A model generated the notes under the pieces. That model saw only the letters and a program-made list of their open reading frames with translations, was not told the origin of the DNA and ran no database searches. Shown one piece after another: positions 33,709 to 45,479 of a DNA stretch of 64,000 nt. The stretch is from NCBI RefSeq assembly GCF_000344685.1, contig NW_006920420.1, forward strand, positions 939,605 through 1,003,604, in the 5' to 3' direction. Source of the DNA: Gloeophyllum trabeum ATCC 11539. Lineage: Eukaryota > Basidiomycota > Agaricomycetes > Gloeophyllales > Gloeophyllaceae. A program made the position numbers and the translations under genes. How positions within the stretch are numbered: position 1 is the stretch's first letter; each line of letters starts with the position of its first letter.

Positions 33709-35613
33709 TCACGGATCCCACCCACCCCCACCGCGCAAGCGGCTCACCCGCTCCCTATCCACGCCCTCCTCCCCTCTGCCTGGCCCACCGAAGTCGTCCA
33801 TCTCGAACACCTCCACGCCGTCCTCGGCGGCCGGCACCCGAGCGTCGTCGCACGCCTCGCCATGCCAGTGCGCGGGCACGGTTGCGAGGAAGCTCGCAGG
33901 GCTGAGCGAGGAGAGGAGCGTGCTCGCCGTCGTGGGCTGCGAGGGCGGCGGGGTTCTTTGGTGAGAGGGGGATTTGAGGATGAAGAGGAGGACGCGCGTG
34001 CAGAGGATGCTGTGCATTACGCGCTGGGGGCTGTTTCGATAAGGGTTAGTAGCGGCGAGGAGGGAGGGAGGGAAGGGGAGACGGACGTGGCGAGCCAATT
34101 TGTTAGTGCGGGCTAAGGGAGGGATTAGTGAGAGAAGGGGAGAGGAGGGAGAAGGCGTACGGGGCCTGCGACGGGGATGATAACGTTTACGATTGTTATC
34201 GCTGAGCGGGGTGTTAGGCTTGCAGGAGGGAAGGAGCGGGAGGGGGACTTGCCTAGGAGCATGAAGTAGAATAGGATGCCTATGGGAGAGGTGAGGAGGT
34301 GAATAAAGGGGGAGGAGGGAAGGTGGAGGACGGACCGTCTCGGTAGAGGGTGACGACCATGGGCGAGCGGGTGTGGCGAACTATACGCAAGGGCTGAAGT
34401 CAGAATAATCGTGGGGGAGGGAGGAGAATGGGTACGTACGGTGCTGGACGGCTTTGATCACGGTGAGTATTGCCATAACTACGAACCTGATCAGTATATG
34501 CCAGGTAGGCAAGACAAAGGGCGAGGGCGGGCCTACTTGTCTCTGCCACGAGTACGAGAACGTAGTCGATGAAGACGATAGCGCTTGCATGTCGGAGGAA
34601 GCACCCTGCGACGCCGGGTTCAGGCGGGTCCTCGTCTGGTCAGTAGTCGCCTGGCGTCAGCGTTTGGGATATGGAGTTTGGGCAAGGAGAGCCTGAGCGG
34701 ACGTACAGACGAGAGAGTCGGCTTCCAGGGAGACGACGCCTACGCCAGCAGAGAAGATGAGCTGTTTGAGTTTGAATGTTGAACGAATGCGTGGAGATTT
34801 GAGTAAGGGACAGGCACACGTACACCGTAGACTATTGCGAGGGTCATGCCGATGGAGCGGCGGCGTTCCCAAAGCGCGTATGTGCGTAGACATAAGATTG
34901 CTACGTGGCTCAGCGTAAGTGCAAGGGAGAATACAGGATGGAAGGACAGACGCTAACATTCGGATATAAGGGTGCCAAGGGTGATCAACCCTGTCCATGG
35001 GCGGGTATCAATGCCAAAGAGAGGTACCATTGGCTGAAGCGGAAGTGTGACTTACAGAGAACGACTTTGAAGTTACGTTCGCATTCCTGCAATATTAATG
35101 GGATCAGTACGGTGGTGGGTGAATAATTAGAGCTGAAAGCTGACCTCCCGCGAATGTCTAGCAGTTAATACTACGGCAAAGCAAGTGAGCTGGAGCACGT
35201 GAGAGAAAAGATGGAGGGAACCTCACGATTGAGCGAGACGAAGGTATCAATGAATGGCGTGTATCGGTTGAGGAAGAAGAGGACCGTGCCGAGGGTTTGT
35301 CGTGACTTCCATACGTATTCCACCTATCAGACGCGTCAGTGTTGGGATAGGCTTATCTGAGAACTCAGCCCAGACCTCATCGTCGAGCGTGCATAAGTAG
35401 TCGTAAACCTTTCGATCGGTTAGTGCGGGATGACCGGTGAGATGCCAAGCAGCCGGCGTACAAGAATGGTTCCGGTGGCAGCTACGGACAGCGGCACCAC
35501 GTCCTGATTAGCGAGGGAACAACAATGTTAGGTAGGATAGCGCTTGAGGATTGCGTTCGCACCTCGATTGGGCCGCCGACAGCGCGAGGCGCGAGGAGGA
35601 CATCCCCGCTCAT
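33709..35613 (-). CDS. DUF6533 multi-pass membrane protein
   Basis: A gene of about ten short exons beginning MSGDVLLAPRAVGGPIE. Spliced blocks in order: DVVPLSVAATGTIL, VYDYLCTLDDEV, EYVWKSRQTLGTVLFFLNRY, TPFIDTFVSLN, LRTYALWERRRSIGMTLAIV, LIFSAGVGVVSLEADS, CFLRHASAIVFIDYVLVL, VVMAILTVIKAVQH, RSPMVVTLYRDG and a last exon NSPQRVMHSILCTRVLLFIL. These are the standard landmarks of the Agaricomycete DUF6533 family, predicted seven-helix membrane proteins whose function is unknown. The tail after the last helix is Pro/Gly-rich. Some internal borders are tentative. It is divergent from the TMEM19-like gene. Confidence 0.82.
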
Positions 35614-35931
35614 GAATCGCGGGTGCTGGTGGTATGCTGCGAAGAGGCTCGCTGGTCACGGGCGACCCCTTGCGACTTCGTGTTCGCAATCTGAGCATAT
35701 TTAGGATCGACGCATTGCCGATCTTTCTGAATCTCCAGTTACGATCTGTCAATAATCACCAAATTAAACTCCTCGACCAATCCCATCCGTTCGCGTCGGA
35801 TGCCCAGCGACCAATCAAACGTCGTAGTTTCTTTGTCCGAGTCGGGTTACGTCACGCGTTTATTGCTCGGTTAGGCGCGCTAGCGCTCGCGTCGTGGCGG
35901 CGCTGATGTGTCTGACAGCAGCGACGCCGAC
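35614..35931. promoter_or_regulatory. Divergent promoter with two CCAAT boxes
   Basis: 318 bp separate the start codons of the DUF6533 gene (minus) and the TMEM19-like gene (plus). It contains two GACCAATC motifs with CCAAT at 35,777-35,781 and 35,811-35,815, the pattern bound by the HAP/CBF complex in fungi. Both genes may share it. Confidence 0.5.
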
Positions 35932-37032
35932 ATGCCATCCTTCCCGCTCATCCCGCTGTCCATCGCCGCCCTCTTCAGCGCCCAGGGCCTGCGCAGAGGC
36001 TCGCTCTCGCCGTCGGGCGCTGTCACAGCCACGCTCATCGGGACCCTCACGCTCGCCGTCCCCCTGCGTGCTTTCGGCGTGTCCCTTCTCTCCTTCTACC
36101 TCATAGGCTCGCGCGCGACCAAGATCGGCAAGCAGCTCAAGGCCCAGCTTGAGGAGGGCCACACGGAGGGCGGACAGCGTACGGGCTTCCAGGTCCTGTG
36201 CAACTCGTTCTCTGCGTTCGGCGCTGCGCTGCTGTGGGAGGGCTTGTTCGTGCCTGGCTCGTTGCCTGCCCTTGTGATTAATTGGTTGGGAGGGACGCAG
36301 GCACCGACGTATCTATCCAATGAGTGGTGTCCAGTATCTACCTCGGTGTTGGATGGGTGGAGTCGTGCACTGGTCTTTGCTGCACTAGGGTGAGTCCACC
36401 GACGATCCCCCTGAACATACAGTTTATCACTCAATCCTATAATCAGGCATTTTGCCTGCTGCCTCGGAGACACCCTGGCCTCAGAACTGGGCATCCTCTC
36501 CAAAACTCCGCCCATCCTCATCACCACGCTCAAACCCGTCCCGCCCGGCACGAACGGTGGCATCTCGGGCGTCGGCACCCTCGCCTCGCTGGCGGGCGGG
36601 ATTGCCATGGGCGCCACCCTCGCTGCCTGCTTGGCCATTGAGAACTCCGTATGCAGAGCGGATGCTTGGGCGGTATCGGCACAAGCCGTTGCTTGGGGCG
36701 GGTTTGCGGGTCTGTTCGGATCTTTGGTCAGTTCAATGTGATTGGCTTTCCGAGCCAGTTGGGCGCTGACTGGAGTGGACAGATCGACTCCCTATTAGGC
36801 GCGACCGTTCAGATGACTAAGTACTCCGCCACTAGCAAACGTATACTGACGGACGAGTCTGCCCCACCCAAAGACGCCGAGATTAAGGTTGTCAGTGGAC
36901 TCAACATACTCACGAATAATCAGGTATCTTGTCATGGCTGCTCTAGTACTTGAAGTGCTACTAACGCCGGTACACTAGGTCAATCTCCTGTCCTCGGTCG
37001 TCACCGCAGTCGTCGTGGCACGGTTTGCGTGA
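35932..37032 (+). CDS. TMEM19/DUF92-family membrane protein
   Basis: Four exons (35932-36389, 36447-36726, 36783-36923, 36979-37032) sum exactly to 310 residues. Hydrophobic helices alternate with the family landmarks: GSLSPSGAVTATLIG, GSRATKIGKQLKAQLEEG, GHFACCLGDTLASELGILS, PGTNGGISGVGTLASLAGG, LFGSLIDSLLGATVQ and a last helix VNLLSSVVTAVVVARFA. DUF92 includes human TMEM19 and plant VTE6, a phytyl-phosphate kinase; the fungal substrate is unknown, though a lipid-phosphate role is plausible. The start is the first ATG after an upstream open stretch that begins with GTG. Confidence 0.92.
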
Positions 37033-37560
37033 TGACGACATGCCCAACCTTGCCTCTCGCGCATGTATCATTCAATCAATACATGTATCTACTGAGGGTG
37101 TATGTTCCACCCGCGATATGTACTGACGATCTTGTATCATCACGCCTCACGCCGCTTGCTGTCGACTCGCTACGTGATGCTATGCATGCAGCCGTTCCTC
37201 TGCTTAAATGTCTGCATGAACGTATGGAGTTGTCTCGAGCATATCAAGACGACCAAACCTTACGCTTGTCGTTGAAACTGCCCTCACGCAGGAGCTCGAG
37301 TGGAAACGACCATTACCCGTAATTAAACGTGTCGTATTCGCTGCTGGACTGCGATAGCTGTAGCTGTGAATGTCAGTCCTGACAGTGAACACTCACGTGC
37401 CATATGTACGTGAAATCTTCTTCAGGCTTCGTTTTGTATACTTTCAGAAGGACACTTACCTAGGATGACCAAGTAGGACAAAAGGCAGGACACAGTAAAG
37501 TGTTGGCAACTATATGAACCGAAGCCACCGATCACTAACTCGGAACACACGCAGCCCGGC
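37033..37560. other. Intergenic, TMEM19-like to secreted-protein gene
   Basis: About 0.5 kb holding the two converging 3' ends. No frame, repeat or RNA gene is convincing. Confidence 0.4.
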
Positions 37561-38323
37561 ACGAAAGTTGACAACCAAGCTTATGATGCATTCACGAACA
37601 CAGAGAACAGCGGTACAGTTACTTTCGTTCCGCAACGCATCTCCATACACTGATCAACTAGGAATGCAGCTGGTATCTACCACACCGACCCGGCGTCAAT
37701 ATCCCGTGAAGACCAAGAGTCTACACCACTTACCCCCCGAATGGATCGTGACGAGCTGGGTTTGATCGCTGTGTCCGGTGGAGTCCGAACCTCCCAGCGA
37801 GATGCCTGCAAATCGCGTAACCAGTTCAGCGCGCGCCGAGCGTCCAGGAGGGTGTGCTTGCCTGCGGTGACGTTCACCACCCAGGTGTAAAACGTCTCGT
37901 CCGTTCTTATTGTGTAAAGGGGGACGGGATGGCTGCCTCCGCGGATTCTGTGTGCGTTATCAGGGGTCAGTTCGAGCCGGTAGGGTCGGCTTGTGGACGT
38001 ACTGCTGCAAAGAAGTTAGAAAACAGGTGATCGGACTTAAGGTGCTATGTGGTACTCACTACTGTATAGGGAGCTGGAATGCGCACAAGGGATCGGTAAA
38101 CAGACTCGTAGAAAACAATCGCGGATGACACTCACGGACACCCCCGTGCCAGGTCAGGTTGGCGGGCACGCATGTCGTCAACTCAGGCCTGCGCGCCATC
38201 GTCCGCGATTGAGTACACAAAGTCAAGTCAGACAAGGACACAGACGTACAAAGGGTCGATGGTGAAATTCTCCGCCAAGGCCGCGGCGACAGAGGCGAGG
38301 GCAGCGAGAGCGAAAGTCTTCAT
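37561..38323 (-). CDS. Small secreted protein, KNH-like N-terminus (3' end uncertain)
   Basis: Starts MKTFALAALASVAAALA, a clear signal peptide, then ENFTIDP and, after a GTACGT intron, LPELTTCVPANLTWHGGV, which resembles the Cys/Trp/Gly-Gly start of fungal Kre9/Knh1-like cell-surface proteins. A later exon reads PYRLELTPDNAHRIRGGSHP, DETFYTWVVNVTAG and, after what looks like a GC-AG intron (donor GCAAGC, about 56 nt), ISLGGSDSTGHSDQTQLVTI. The last exon or exons below 37,700 are not resolved, so the lower limit is a guess. A decayed paralogue lies at 53,700-54,042. The role is probably extracellular or wall-associated. Confidence 0.6.
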
Positions 38324-39000
38324 ACCGTGACTGCCTTAGCGATGACTTGCAAAAAAGTGGGGGAGGTTGGAACAAGATGGAATAAGAGGTACAGTAGGTG
38401 CGTAGGCTTTATAGGCCATGGTCGTCCCGGCTATCAGTCGGTAAGGCAGGGCACAGCATTGGGGTGTGTTTCATGATTAACACTTCGTGGAGAAGTGGTG
38501 CTGTGCTGATGAGGTGGATGCTGCAGCGGATATGTCGGGGTGCACGCACCGAGTACATCGGGGTGCACGCAGCGGAACTATCGGATGTTTCTCGCATAAC
38601 CCTGCAAGGCGGCGTCAGCACCGAACTGTAGAAGGCTGGAGGAACAACGGACTCGCCTTGGCATGCACTCAGGCGGCGTCGGAGAGCCCGAAGACATATC
38701 TCGCTACGGACAAGCGGTGCGAGGTGCTGGCTGCCCTGAGATGTGGACTCGTCAGTTCAGAAGCGCGTCAGCGCCCTCGTATCTAGCAACGTACCATCCG
38801 GAGTTCAATTTGTCTTGAATATGAAGGAAGCAACATTACCACGCCCTCTTGGCTCAGCCTGCCGGACTGTCCCCATGTTAGTACTGGCGTATCCCCGCCC
38901 CTTTTCTTCCTTTGTCGCCCATCAGTCAAGAAACAGAAATCTTGTCGGGTGAGCTGTTTATTTAGCACTAAGTGTGTGATGAAATGCGCCTGGCACAAAC
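37990..39000. repeat. Segmental duplication, copy 1
   Basis: This stretch matches 53,690-54,830 in the same orientation through many blocks, e.g. CTATGTGGTACTCACTACT, GGCTATCAGTCGGTAAGG, GTGCTGTGCTGATGAGGTGG and GAGCTGTTTAT-like sequence near the right end. It covers the 5' half and promoter of the secreted-protein gene. By eye identity is about 80 percent. Confidence 0.7.
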
Positions 39001-39527
39001 AGTCTCTGCACCATGGGGCTCCCATCACATATCGCGCGTAGACCAAATCCTGCCTGAAGCGAAGAGTATTGGGACATTGGATGGTGCGCGATATGTCCGC
39101 CAGGAAAACTCGCCGGAGAACATGCATGTGTCCCGTTCACCTGTCGCCCCTTCCTCATCCGCACAACATCGGATCCCACAATTCGGCGAGCAGGACACAG
39201 TCAGCCTTGCGCGTCAGCGCAGTATGACTCTGGTGCGGACCTCGACCCGCCATGATGGCTTCATCCGGGCGTATTTCAGCTTCGGGCATGGGTACATAAC
39301 CTGCCCCCCCGGGTGTATGTAGCCTTCGGGGTTCGGCATCATGAGGATACTGGTCCTCTGCCATTGGAAGATATATTGTATCAATGTCTGTCATGTCACA
39401 TTATATTATAACATACTCAGCAAGACATAAGCAATCATAGAGTCCAGTAGACCCGCAATATCAGGAGCACACCCTTGTCATAGTCCAAGTTCGCCTTCTC
39501 TCCCAGGTACAGTAAGTGTCCCGGTTG
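38324..39527. other. Upstream region of secreted-protein gene
   Basis: About 1.2 kb between the divergent secreted-protein gene and the 3' end of HNH copy D. Most is covered by the segmental duplication. Short frames on both strands have no recognisable domain. Confidence 0.4.
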
Positions 39528-40993
39528 TCAACTGGCTGTATCAGTAGCAACTCTGTCAGAATCTCGGTCTTCACTCCTGGGCCCAAATGGTATGTGGAAT
39601 CATCAGTATCTGCCACGGGAACAACACTGGAACTTACAGTCTCCGGTCTGTCGCAATTATCCACTCCAACAGGAGCTTCCCCAACCGCGTTTGCCAGACG
39701 GGGTCAGTGAGCGGAGCTGGCTCTTGGCACGGATCATCACCGAAAGCCCTATCACATGTGTCCGACAGATCCCCGAGGTCAAGCTCGCTGTGGATATCAC
39801 AGTCGGTCATGTTCTTGAACAGGCTGCCCTTGAGGTGCCCACGTAGTGTCCAATAGTTCGGGCGCAGGTCCTCCGAGACACTTGGAAGCCTGAGGTGGGA
39901 CGGTATATGAGACACTAGGTCCGGCTCACACACGGTCCTTGGGTCTCGGAACCAGACGATTCGGTAGTCATCCTGCATGCGAAGGCGGAATTATCATGTG
40001 TAGCTGGTTTCTACATATAGCACTGATGGCATGAATGCACATCTACGCACCTCTGGGTCTATGCTGAATACTTTCTGATGCCACAGCTCAGCCAGATGTG
40101 GATGCATTGTCAGCCCGTTACATGGAGTAGGTGACACCTGATCTTCCGGAGGTAGACTCAGTGGATTAAGGTCGACTTCGCGATATGACAGCTCAGTGAC
40201 CTGACAATGTGGATGAGAATTATGCATGCTAATAAATGTGGGAGGTAAGATGATGAGCGCACCCAATCATGCCTGAAATGAGGCAGGATCCAAGTTACTA
40301 CTGGATCAGGCTCGTGTATCCCAGTGATTGTGCAGGTCTTCTGATCACGGTCCAGGATCTTCAAGTAGAATTGCTGAGGATTAGAATTTGAGGTCAGAGT
40401 GAGAAGGCAGGCAGACAACACTGTTCCATCAATCCACTTGCCAAGTTTGCAAATTCAGGCTCCTCTGATGTCTGTTCTCGAGACATCGGAAGTCCAGGCC
40501 CTGGGGTACGCAGGTGAAAAGGTTTGCTCGCTATCATCATGGATTATCAGGTTCTACACTGTCCATATCATTAACAGAAGCTTACAGTCTTGACTGTCAA
40601 AGGTGCCATAGTGTCCTGGAACTATAAGATCATTACTGTCTCGGGGTATGTATGGCCCTTCCGGGATGACGTGGAACTCCAGGAAGAACACCTTCCCTAC
40701 AGGCCGTATACTGACCCTCCGGAGGAGATAAGGGAGTGCCGTCCCATAACCAGAGCGGACATATTGGCCATGCAGCATATCCATCCAGCGGTATAATGTT
40801 TGGTACGTGATGTGGGAGCTTTCATGTAGAGACAGTGCTAAGAGTTCGTGCATGAGTACGAGTTGTGAGACACGGGGATCATAGTATAAATACCTAATTT
40901 GATCCTCCTCGCAACCCAGATGAAAAAGTTGCATTTGAGGTCAAGACCTTTCGAGGACAGGTAGCTGGAGCTGAAGTCGTGATCGTCTGACAT
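39528..40993 (-). CDS. Type-I HNH-like protein, copy D
   Basis: The cleanest type-I copy. MSDDHDFSSSYLSSKGLDLK, CNFFIWVARRIKL, a 56-nt intron, ALSLHESSHITYQTLYRWMD, LLRRVSIRPV, FLEFHVIPEGPYIPRDSN, DLIVPGHYGTF, then after further introns ILDRDQKTCTITGIHEPDPV, VTWILPHFRHDW, VTELSYREVDLNPLSL, NGLTMHPHLAELWHQKVFSI, DDYRIVWFRDPRTVCEPDL, FGDDPCQEPAPLTDPVWQTR and a short last exon. No in-frame stop or visible insertion. The HNH_2-like region keeps the RDQxTC-ITG and NGLTMH blocks, but TW replaces the AH of AHIIP, so nuclease activity is doubtful. The junction before the HNH exon is not resolved. Function unknown. Confidence 0.6.
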
Positions 40994-42408
40994 TTGTCGA
41001 AATTGGTCTCCAGTCAGATGGTGATAAGCCTCAGGATCGTCTGACCCCCGAAAACGCGGACTCAGCACATCGTACAAGCCCTCCGGAGCTTATTCGACAC
41101 AGCGCTCGCACGCCTCTAGGCTTCTATGGGCTCTAAAAGACTTTTTCTATTTAGCTCCGGACTTCCCAACATCCTCGAGGCGTACTCGGACCCATTCCGT
41201 GATTTATCTCCGCGCACCGAAGCTCCGGAGTGACTTAACCAATGCGACTTCTAGCTGAATTAGCTCCGGGGCCCGCGGACACTTCCATCGAGGGGCGTCG
41301 TCCTCATTCCCACCCTCCAGCATACTCCCTCTCTCGTTTCCATCAAAATACTGAAGATGCGGACACATATGAGTCACCATGAGGCCAGCATCAGTCAGCA
41401 AGCGGCCGGAGGTAATTAGCACGTGACCAGCGCGTCACACGGAGTGATGGGACCTCTTAGGGCAGGTGGCGGAGTGTCGAGGCGACCTCTAGGGGTTGGG
41501 ACGAGCAAGTGGGAGTGCAAGAGAGTCGTATGGTGCATGGTATAGCGGTGGCAAGTGCTGAGCAATCCTGTGGGTAGCGGCGTTTATTTGTTATTTATCT
41601 CCGAACGGTCGCAAAGCCATTCCTGTAGTATAAATTGTACAAAGTAGCATACAGAAAAATAAGTTTCGACTTCACCATCTCAGAGAATTAGAGTTACGAT
41701 CTCAGCGACCCGAGAAGTTCGAAAGCGTCGAACTTAGCGAATTATAACCGATCTTAGCTTTGCCAATAGGCCTGACTCGTCGAGTGAATTAGCTCCGCCA
41801 TCGATTCAATTAGCTCCGGTGCGTCTCACATAGCGAAATAAAAATTAAACAAGTCCCTTTAGTGTTTTCTACTCCCGTGGGCCCGAACCTACACTCGGTT
41901 CCGTGGTTTGCGACTTTGTTTGCGACTTTTCGGAGATAAATACTCCGGAGCGTCCCTTAGTGTTTGTTTCAGGCATCAAGGTTTTTGCTTTATTCTTCTA
42001 GGTCTTCCTACGGACTACCCTACGGCGTCTTACTCCTCCTTTCCCCCTCGAACTATTAAATACCCTTCAGTTGTCTCGGACCGCCTTCACCCATATCACG
42101 GGGTTTAGGTTTATTTCCTTTGGTCCTTGGTGATTGTTGTGTGTCAGTGCATATCAACGGGCGGTAGTATCGATATCCTGCCCTGAGATACAAGCTCTTA
42201 TAGCCGCAAGACAAACCAGTTAGATCATCTCCAGTGAGCAACAAAATAAGAGTACCTTGGCGTTCAATTCCTGGATCTCGCACCTGTTACGCACGGAATT
42301 GTGGGTCCATGTTGATAAATTGAAGTTCAATCGTGTTATTGTACCAAGCAGGGACTAGTTCCGGAGGAATGGTTTTTTGTATTATTTGCTGGTTTCGCCT
42401 TCAGTGTT
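40994..42408. other. AT-rich stretch with ATTAGCTCCGG motifs, up to gap
   Basis: No convincing coding frame. From about 41,083 the motif family TTTAGCTCCGG / TTTATCTCCG recurs in both orientations (near 41,153, 41,198, 41,256, 41,595, 41,784, 41,808 and inverted near 41,931), a pattern typical of the subterminal region of a DNA transposon. The right 814 bp are repeated beyond the gap. Confidence 0.55.
41595..42408 (+). repeat. 814-bp direct repeat left of assembly gap
   Basis: Starts TTATCTCCGAACGG and runs to CTTCAGTGTT at the first N. The same sequence occurs at 43,013-43,828; the only difference I find is a homopolymer (6 versus 8 T after GGAATGG). Confidence 0.9.
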
Positions 42409-43012
42409 NNNNNNNNNNNNNNNNNNNNNNNNNNNNNNNNNNNNNNNNNNNNNNNNNNNNNNNNNNNNNNNNNNNNNNNNNNNNNNNNNNNNNNNNNNNN
42501 NNNNNNNNNNNNNNNNNNNNNNNNNNNNNNNNNNNNNNNNNNNNNNNNNNNNNNNNNNNNNNNNNNNNNNNNNNNNNNNNNNNNNNNNNNNNNNNNNNNN
42601 NNNNNNNNNNNNNNNNNNNNNNNNNNNNNNNNNNNNNNNNNNNNNNNNNNNNNNNNNNNNNNNNNNNNNNNNNNNNNNNNNNNNNNNNNNNNNNNNNNNN
42701 NNNNNNNNNNNNNNNNNNNNNNNNNNNNNNNNNNNNNNNNNNNNNNNNNNNNNNNNNNNNNNNNNNNNNNNNNNNNNNNNNNNNNNNNNNNNNNNNNNNN
42801 NNNNNNNNNNNNNNNNNNNNNNNNNNNNNNNNNNNNNNNNNNNNNNNNNNNNNNNNNNNNNNNNNNNNNNNNNNNNNNNNNNNNNNNNNNNNNNNNNNNN
42901 NNNNNNNNNNNNNNNNNNNNNNNNNNNNNNNNNNNNNNNNNNNNNNNNNNNNNNNNNNNNNNNNNNNNNNNNNNNNNNNNNNNNNNNNNNNNNNNNNNNN
43001 NNNNNNNNNNNN
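42409..43012. other. Assembly gap, 604 N
   Basis: A run of 604 undetermined bases. Frames predicted across it are artefacts. Confidence 1.
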
Positions 43013-43828
43013 TTATCTCCGAACGGTCGCAAAGCCATTCCTGTAGTATAAATTGTACAAAGTAGCATACAGAAAAATAAGTTTCGACTTCACCATCTCA
43101 GAGAATTAGAGTTACGATCTCAGCGACCCGAGAAGTTCGAAAGCGTCGAACTTAGCGAATTATAACCGATCTTAGCTTTGCCAATAGGCCTGACTCGTCG
43201 AGTGAATTAGCTCCGCCATCGATTCAATTAGCTCCGGTGCGTCTCACATAGCGAAATAAAAATTAAACAAGTCCCTTTAGTGTTTTCTACTCCCGTGGGC
43301 CCGAACCTACACTCGGTTCCGTGGTTTGCGACTTTGTTTGCGACTTTTCGGAGATAAATACTCCGGAGCGTCCCTTAGTGTTTGTTTCAGGCATCAAGGT
43401 TTTTGCTTTATTCTTCTAGGTCTTCCTACGGACTACCCTACGGCGTCTTACTCCTCCTTTCCCCCTCGAACTATTAAATACCCTTCAGTTGTCTCGGACC
43501 GCCTTCACCCATATCACGGGGTTTAGGTTTATTTCCTTTGGTCCTTGGTGATTGTTGTGTGTCAGTGCATATCAACGGGCGGTAGTATCGATATCCTGCC
43601 CTGAGATACAAGCTCTTATAGCCGCAAGACAAACCAGTTAGATCATCTCCAGTGAGCAACAAAATAAGAGTACCTTGGCGTTCAATTCCTGGATCTCGCA
43701 CCTGTTACGCACGGAATTGTGGGTCCATGTTGATAAATTGAAGTTCAATCGTGTTATTGTACCAAGCAGGGACTAGTTCCGGAGGAATGGTTTTTTTTGT
43801 ATTATTTGCTGGTTTCGCCTTCAGTGTT
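43013..43828 (+). repeat. 816-bp direct repeat right of assembly gap
   Basis: Second copy of 41,595-42,408. It begins exactly where the N run ends and continues past the point where the first copy is cut by the gap. This is what an unmerged overlap between two contigs would look like. Confidence 0.9.
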
Positions 43829-44102
43829 GTTGTTTCCAAATACTGAGTGTTGATGTTATCCGGTGCACTGGCTACCGGGCTGTGCCAGAGGGTATATGTG
43901 GCAATCATAATACATTCATTGAACTGGGAAGTGCTGCACGGAAAGCCCGCCCTTCTGACTCGGGAGGTTGAATTTGGCTGCTGAAGCGCTGATGTCTGAG
44001 ATCTGAAGCCCGAGCGTATAGCCCCTTGATCATACCCTCTATTGAAACTGGAAACCCCTCCCGTCTGGCACGGTGCAGTTCCGTGTGTGGCAGTGGGTGG
44101 GG
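43829..44102. other. Short spacer before the large transposon
   Basis: About 270 bases between the gap-flanking repeat and the left inverted repeat of the large transposon. An 88-codon minus frame (43,905-44,171) crosses into the transposon end and is not believable as a gene. Confidence 0.4.
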
Positions 44103-44246
44103 TTTATGACGGGTTACACTGGACAATAAAGTGATGAGCCTTAGGTGCTCACCCATGCCCGGCCATAGCACCCCCTAGCACCCCCTAGCAACCCCTAGCA
44201 TGCTCCAGCACGATTGAGCACGCGATTATGACTCCACAACCCATGC
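44103..44246 (+). repeat. Left terminal inverted repeat
   Basis: Inverted match to 51,331-51,464, from TTTATGACGGGTTAC through GGTGCTCACCCATGCCCGG and tandem CCCCCTAGCA units to CACAACCCATGC. Further GCACAGCCTAGCACGGCCTA-like repeats follow to about 44,430. Confidence 0.9.
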
Positions 44247-45479
44247 CTCTTCACCAACCTGAGTACTAGTATCAACCCCTATGACGGCCCCTACTGGACA
44301 AAAATCAAAACCAGCTGTTGTGCTGGGTCACCACCGGACTGCATCGCTTAGCACAGCCTAGCACGGCCTAGCACGCGCGAGCATGAGGCAGCATTACGTT
44401 GTATTGTCATCCACCACGCAGCATTGCACAGCACCTGTGCCACACCATGCCGCAGGCCCGAGGCCTGCCGTAATGCTCATTCGTGCTGGCACTTCTTTTG
44501 CATCGCCACCCAGATTCTCCATGCATCTCCAATCTTTATCTTAGCTGAGCACTGATCGGCACCAATGCCCCAAACCAGAACAATCCATCCTTATCTGTAC
44601 TGTGCCACACACAACTATATATCACCCGCTCCCTATATCAGTGTAAGATTTTTATAGTGAATAGATTCGAAAACGAAAGTAAGGCGTGTTTGCGCGTACA
44701 GTGTCATAGTACGGAGCAAACATGGTAAGGACAAAATGTACGCTACCCAGGTATATATGAGCTCTACGGTAAGGTACTATCGGATTAAAATCGGATAAGG
44801 GTGTGAGCGGCCGCTCCGGGCCGCCTATGCGAGCTCGCCACATCCTGTCATTCCAACAATCAGTTCAGATTCCAGCCGCGCCTTGGTATTTCTTACAATA
44901 TTAGATAATATTCGTTCGTCTGATGTTCGCTCTTTGTGACTAGATTCATTTTCCTTTGTATCCACATTTTATGACCTCACAAATAACTCAGCCCCTTACC
45001 CCCATTTCACCATCGCAAATACTGTCACCTGCTCTCAAGCCTCTCCCACCATGCCCAACACATCAGACATTGCCGACACTGCCAACCTCCATCACCAAGG
45101 ACCATGCTCCAATCCGCAATGCACTGATGTCTGCCAGGCGTTCGCTGTTTTTGTTCCGTCCACTCGCACCATTTGCAAAAAACCAGAGGCACAAAGCAGT
45201 AACTGTTGATAAAACCAAGCGTCAAAGATGGGGTCATCTTGAATGCCCTCCTCGGGCTCTAGAAGCAGTTCGTCATATCTGACCGTGGCCCACTGGAAGC
45301 GTGCAGCACAACAGTAATCATCATTTAAAGTAATTCAAATGCCCATGGTGTTCTGATCACAGGTGCCACACAAGGCCTCACACGAAGATGGAGGAGCTGA
45401 ACATTGCATAATACATAAGATGGCGATGTAGGCCATGCGTAGATATTATACACAGTGTGATTTTTATGGAATGAAAATG

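Noticed and set aside
42333..43068. Three long frames crossing the N run.
   Set aside because: They are open only because Ns contain no stops.
41595..43828. The two 814-bp repeats as the LTRs of one retrotransposon.
   Set aside because: Both copies are cut by the gap inside shared sequence, and neither shows TG...CA ends; unmerged contig ends explain this better.
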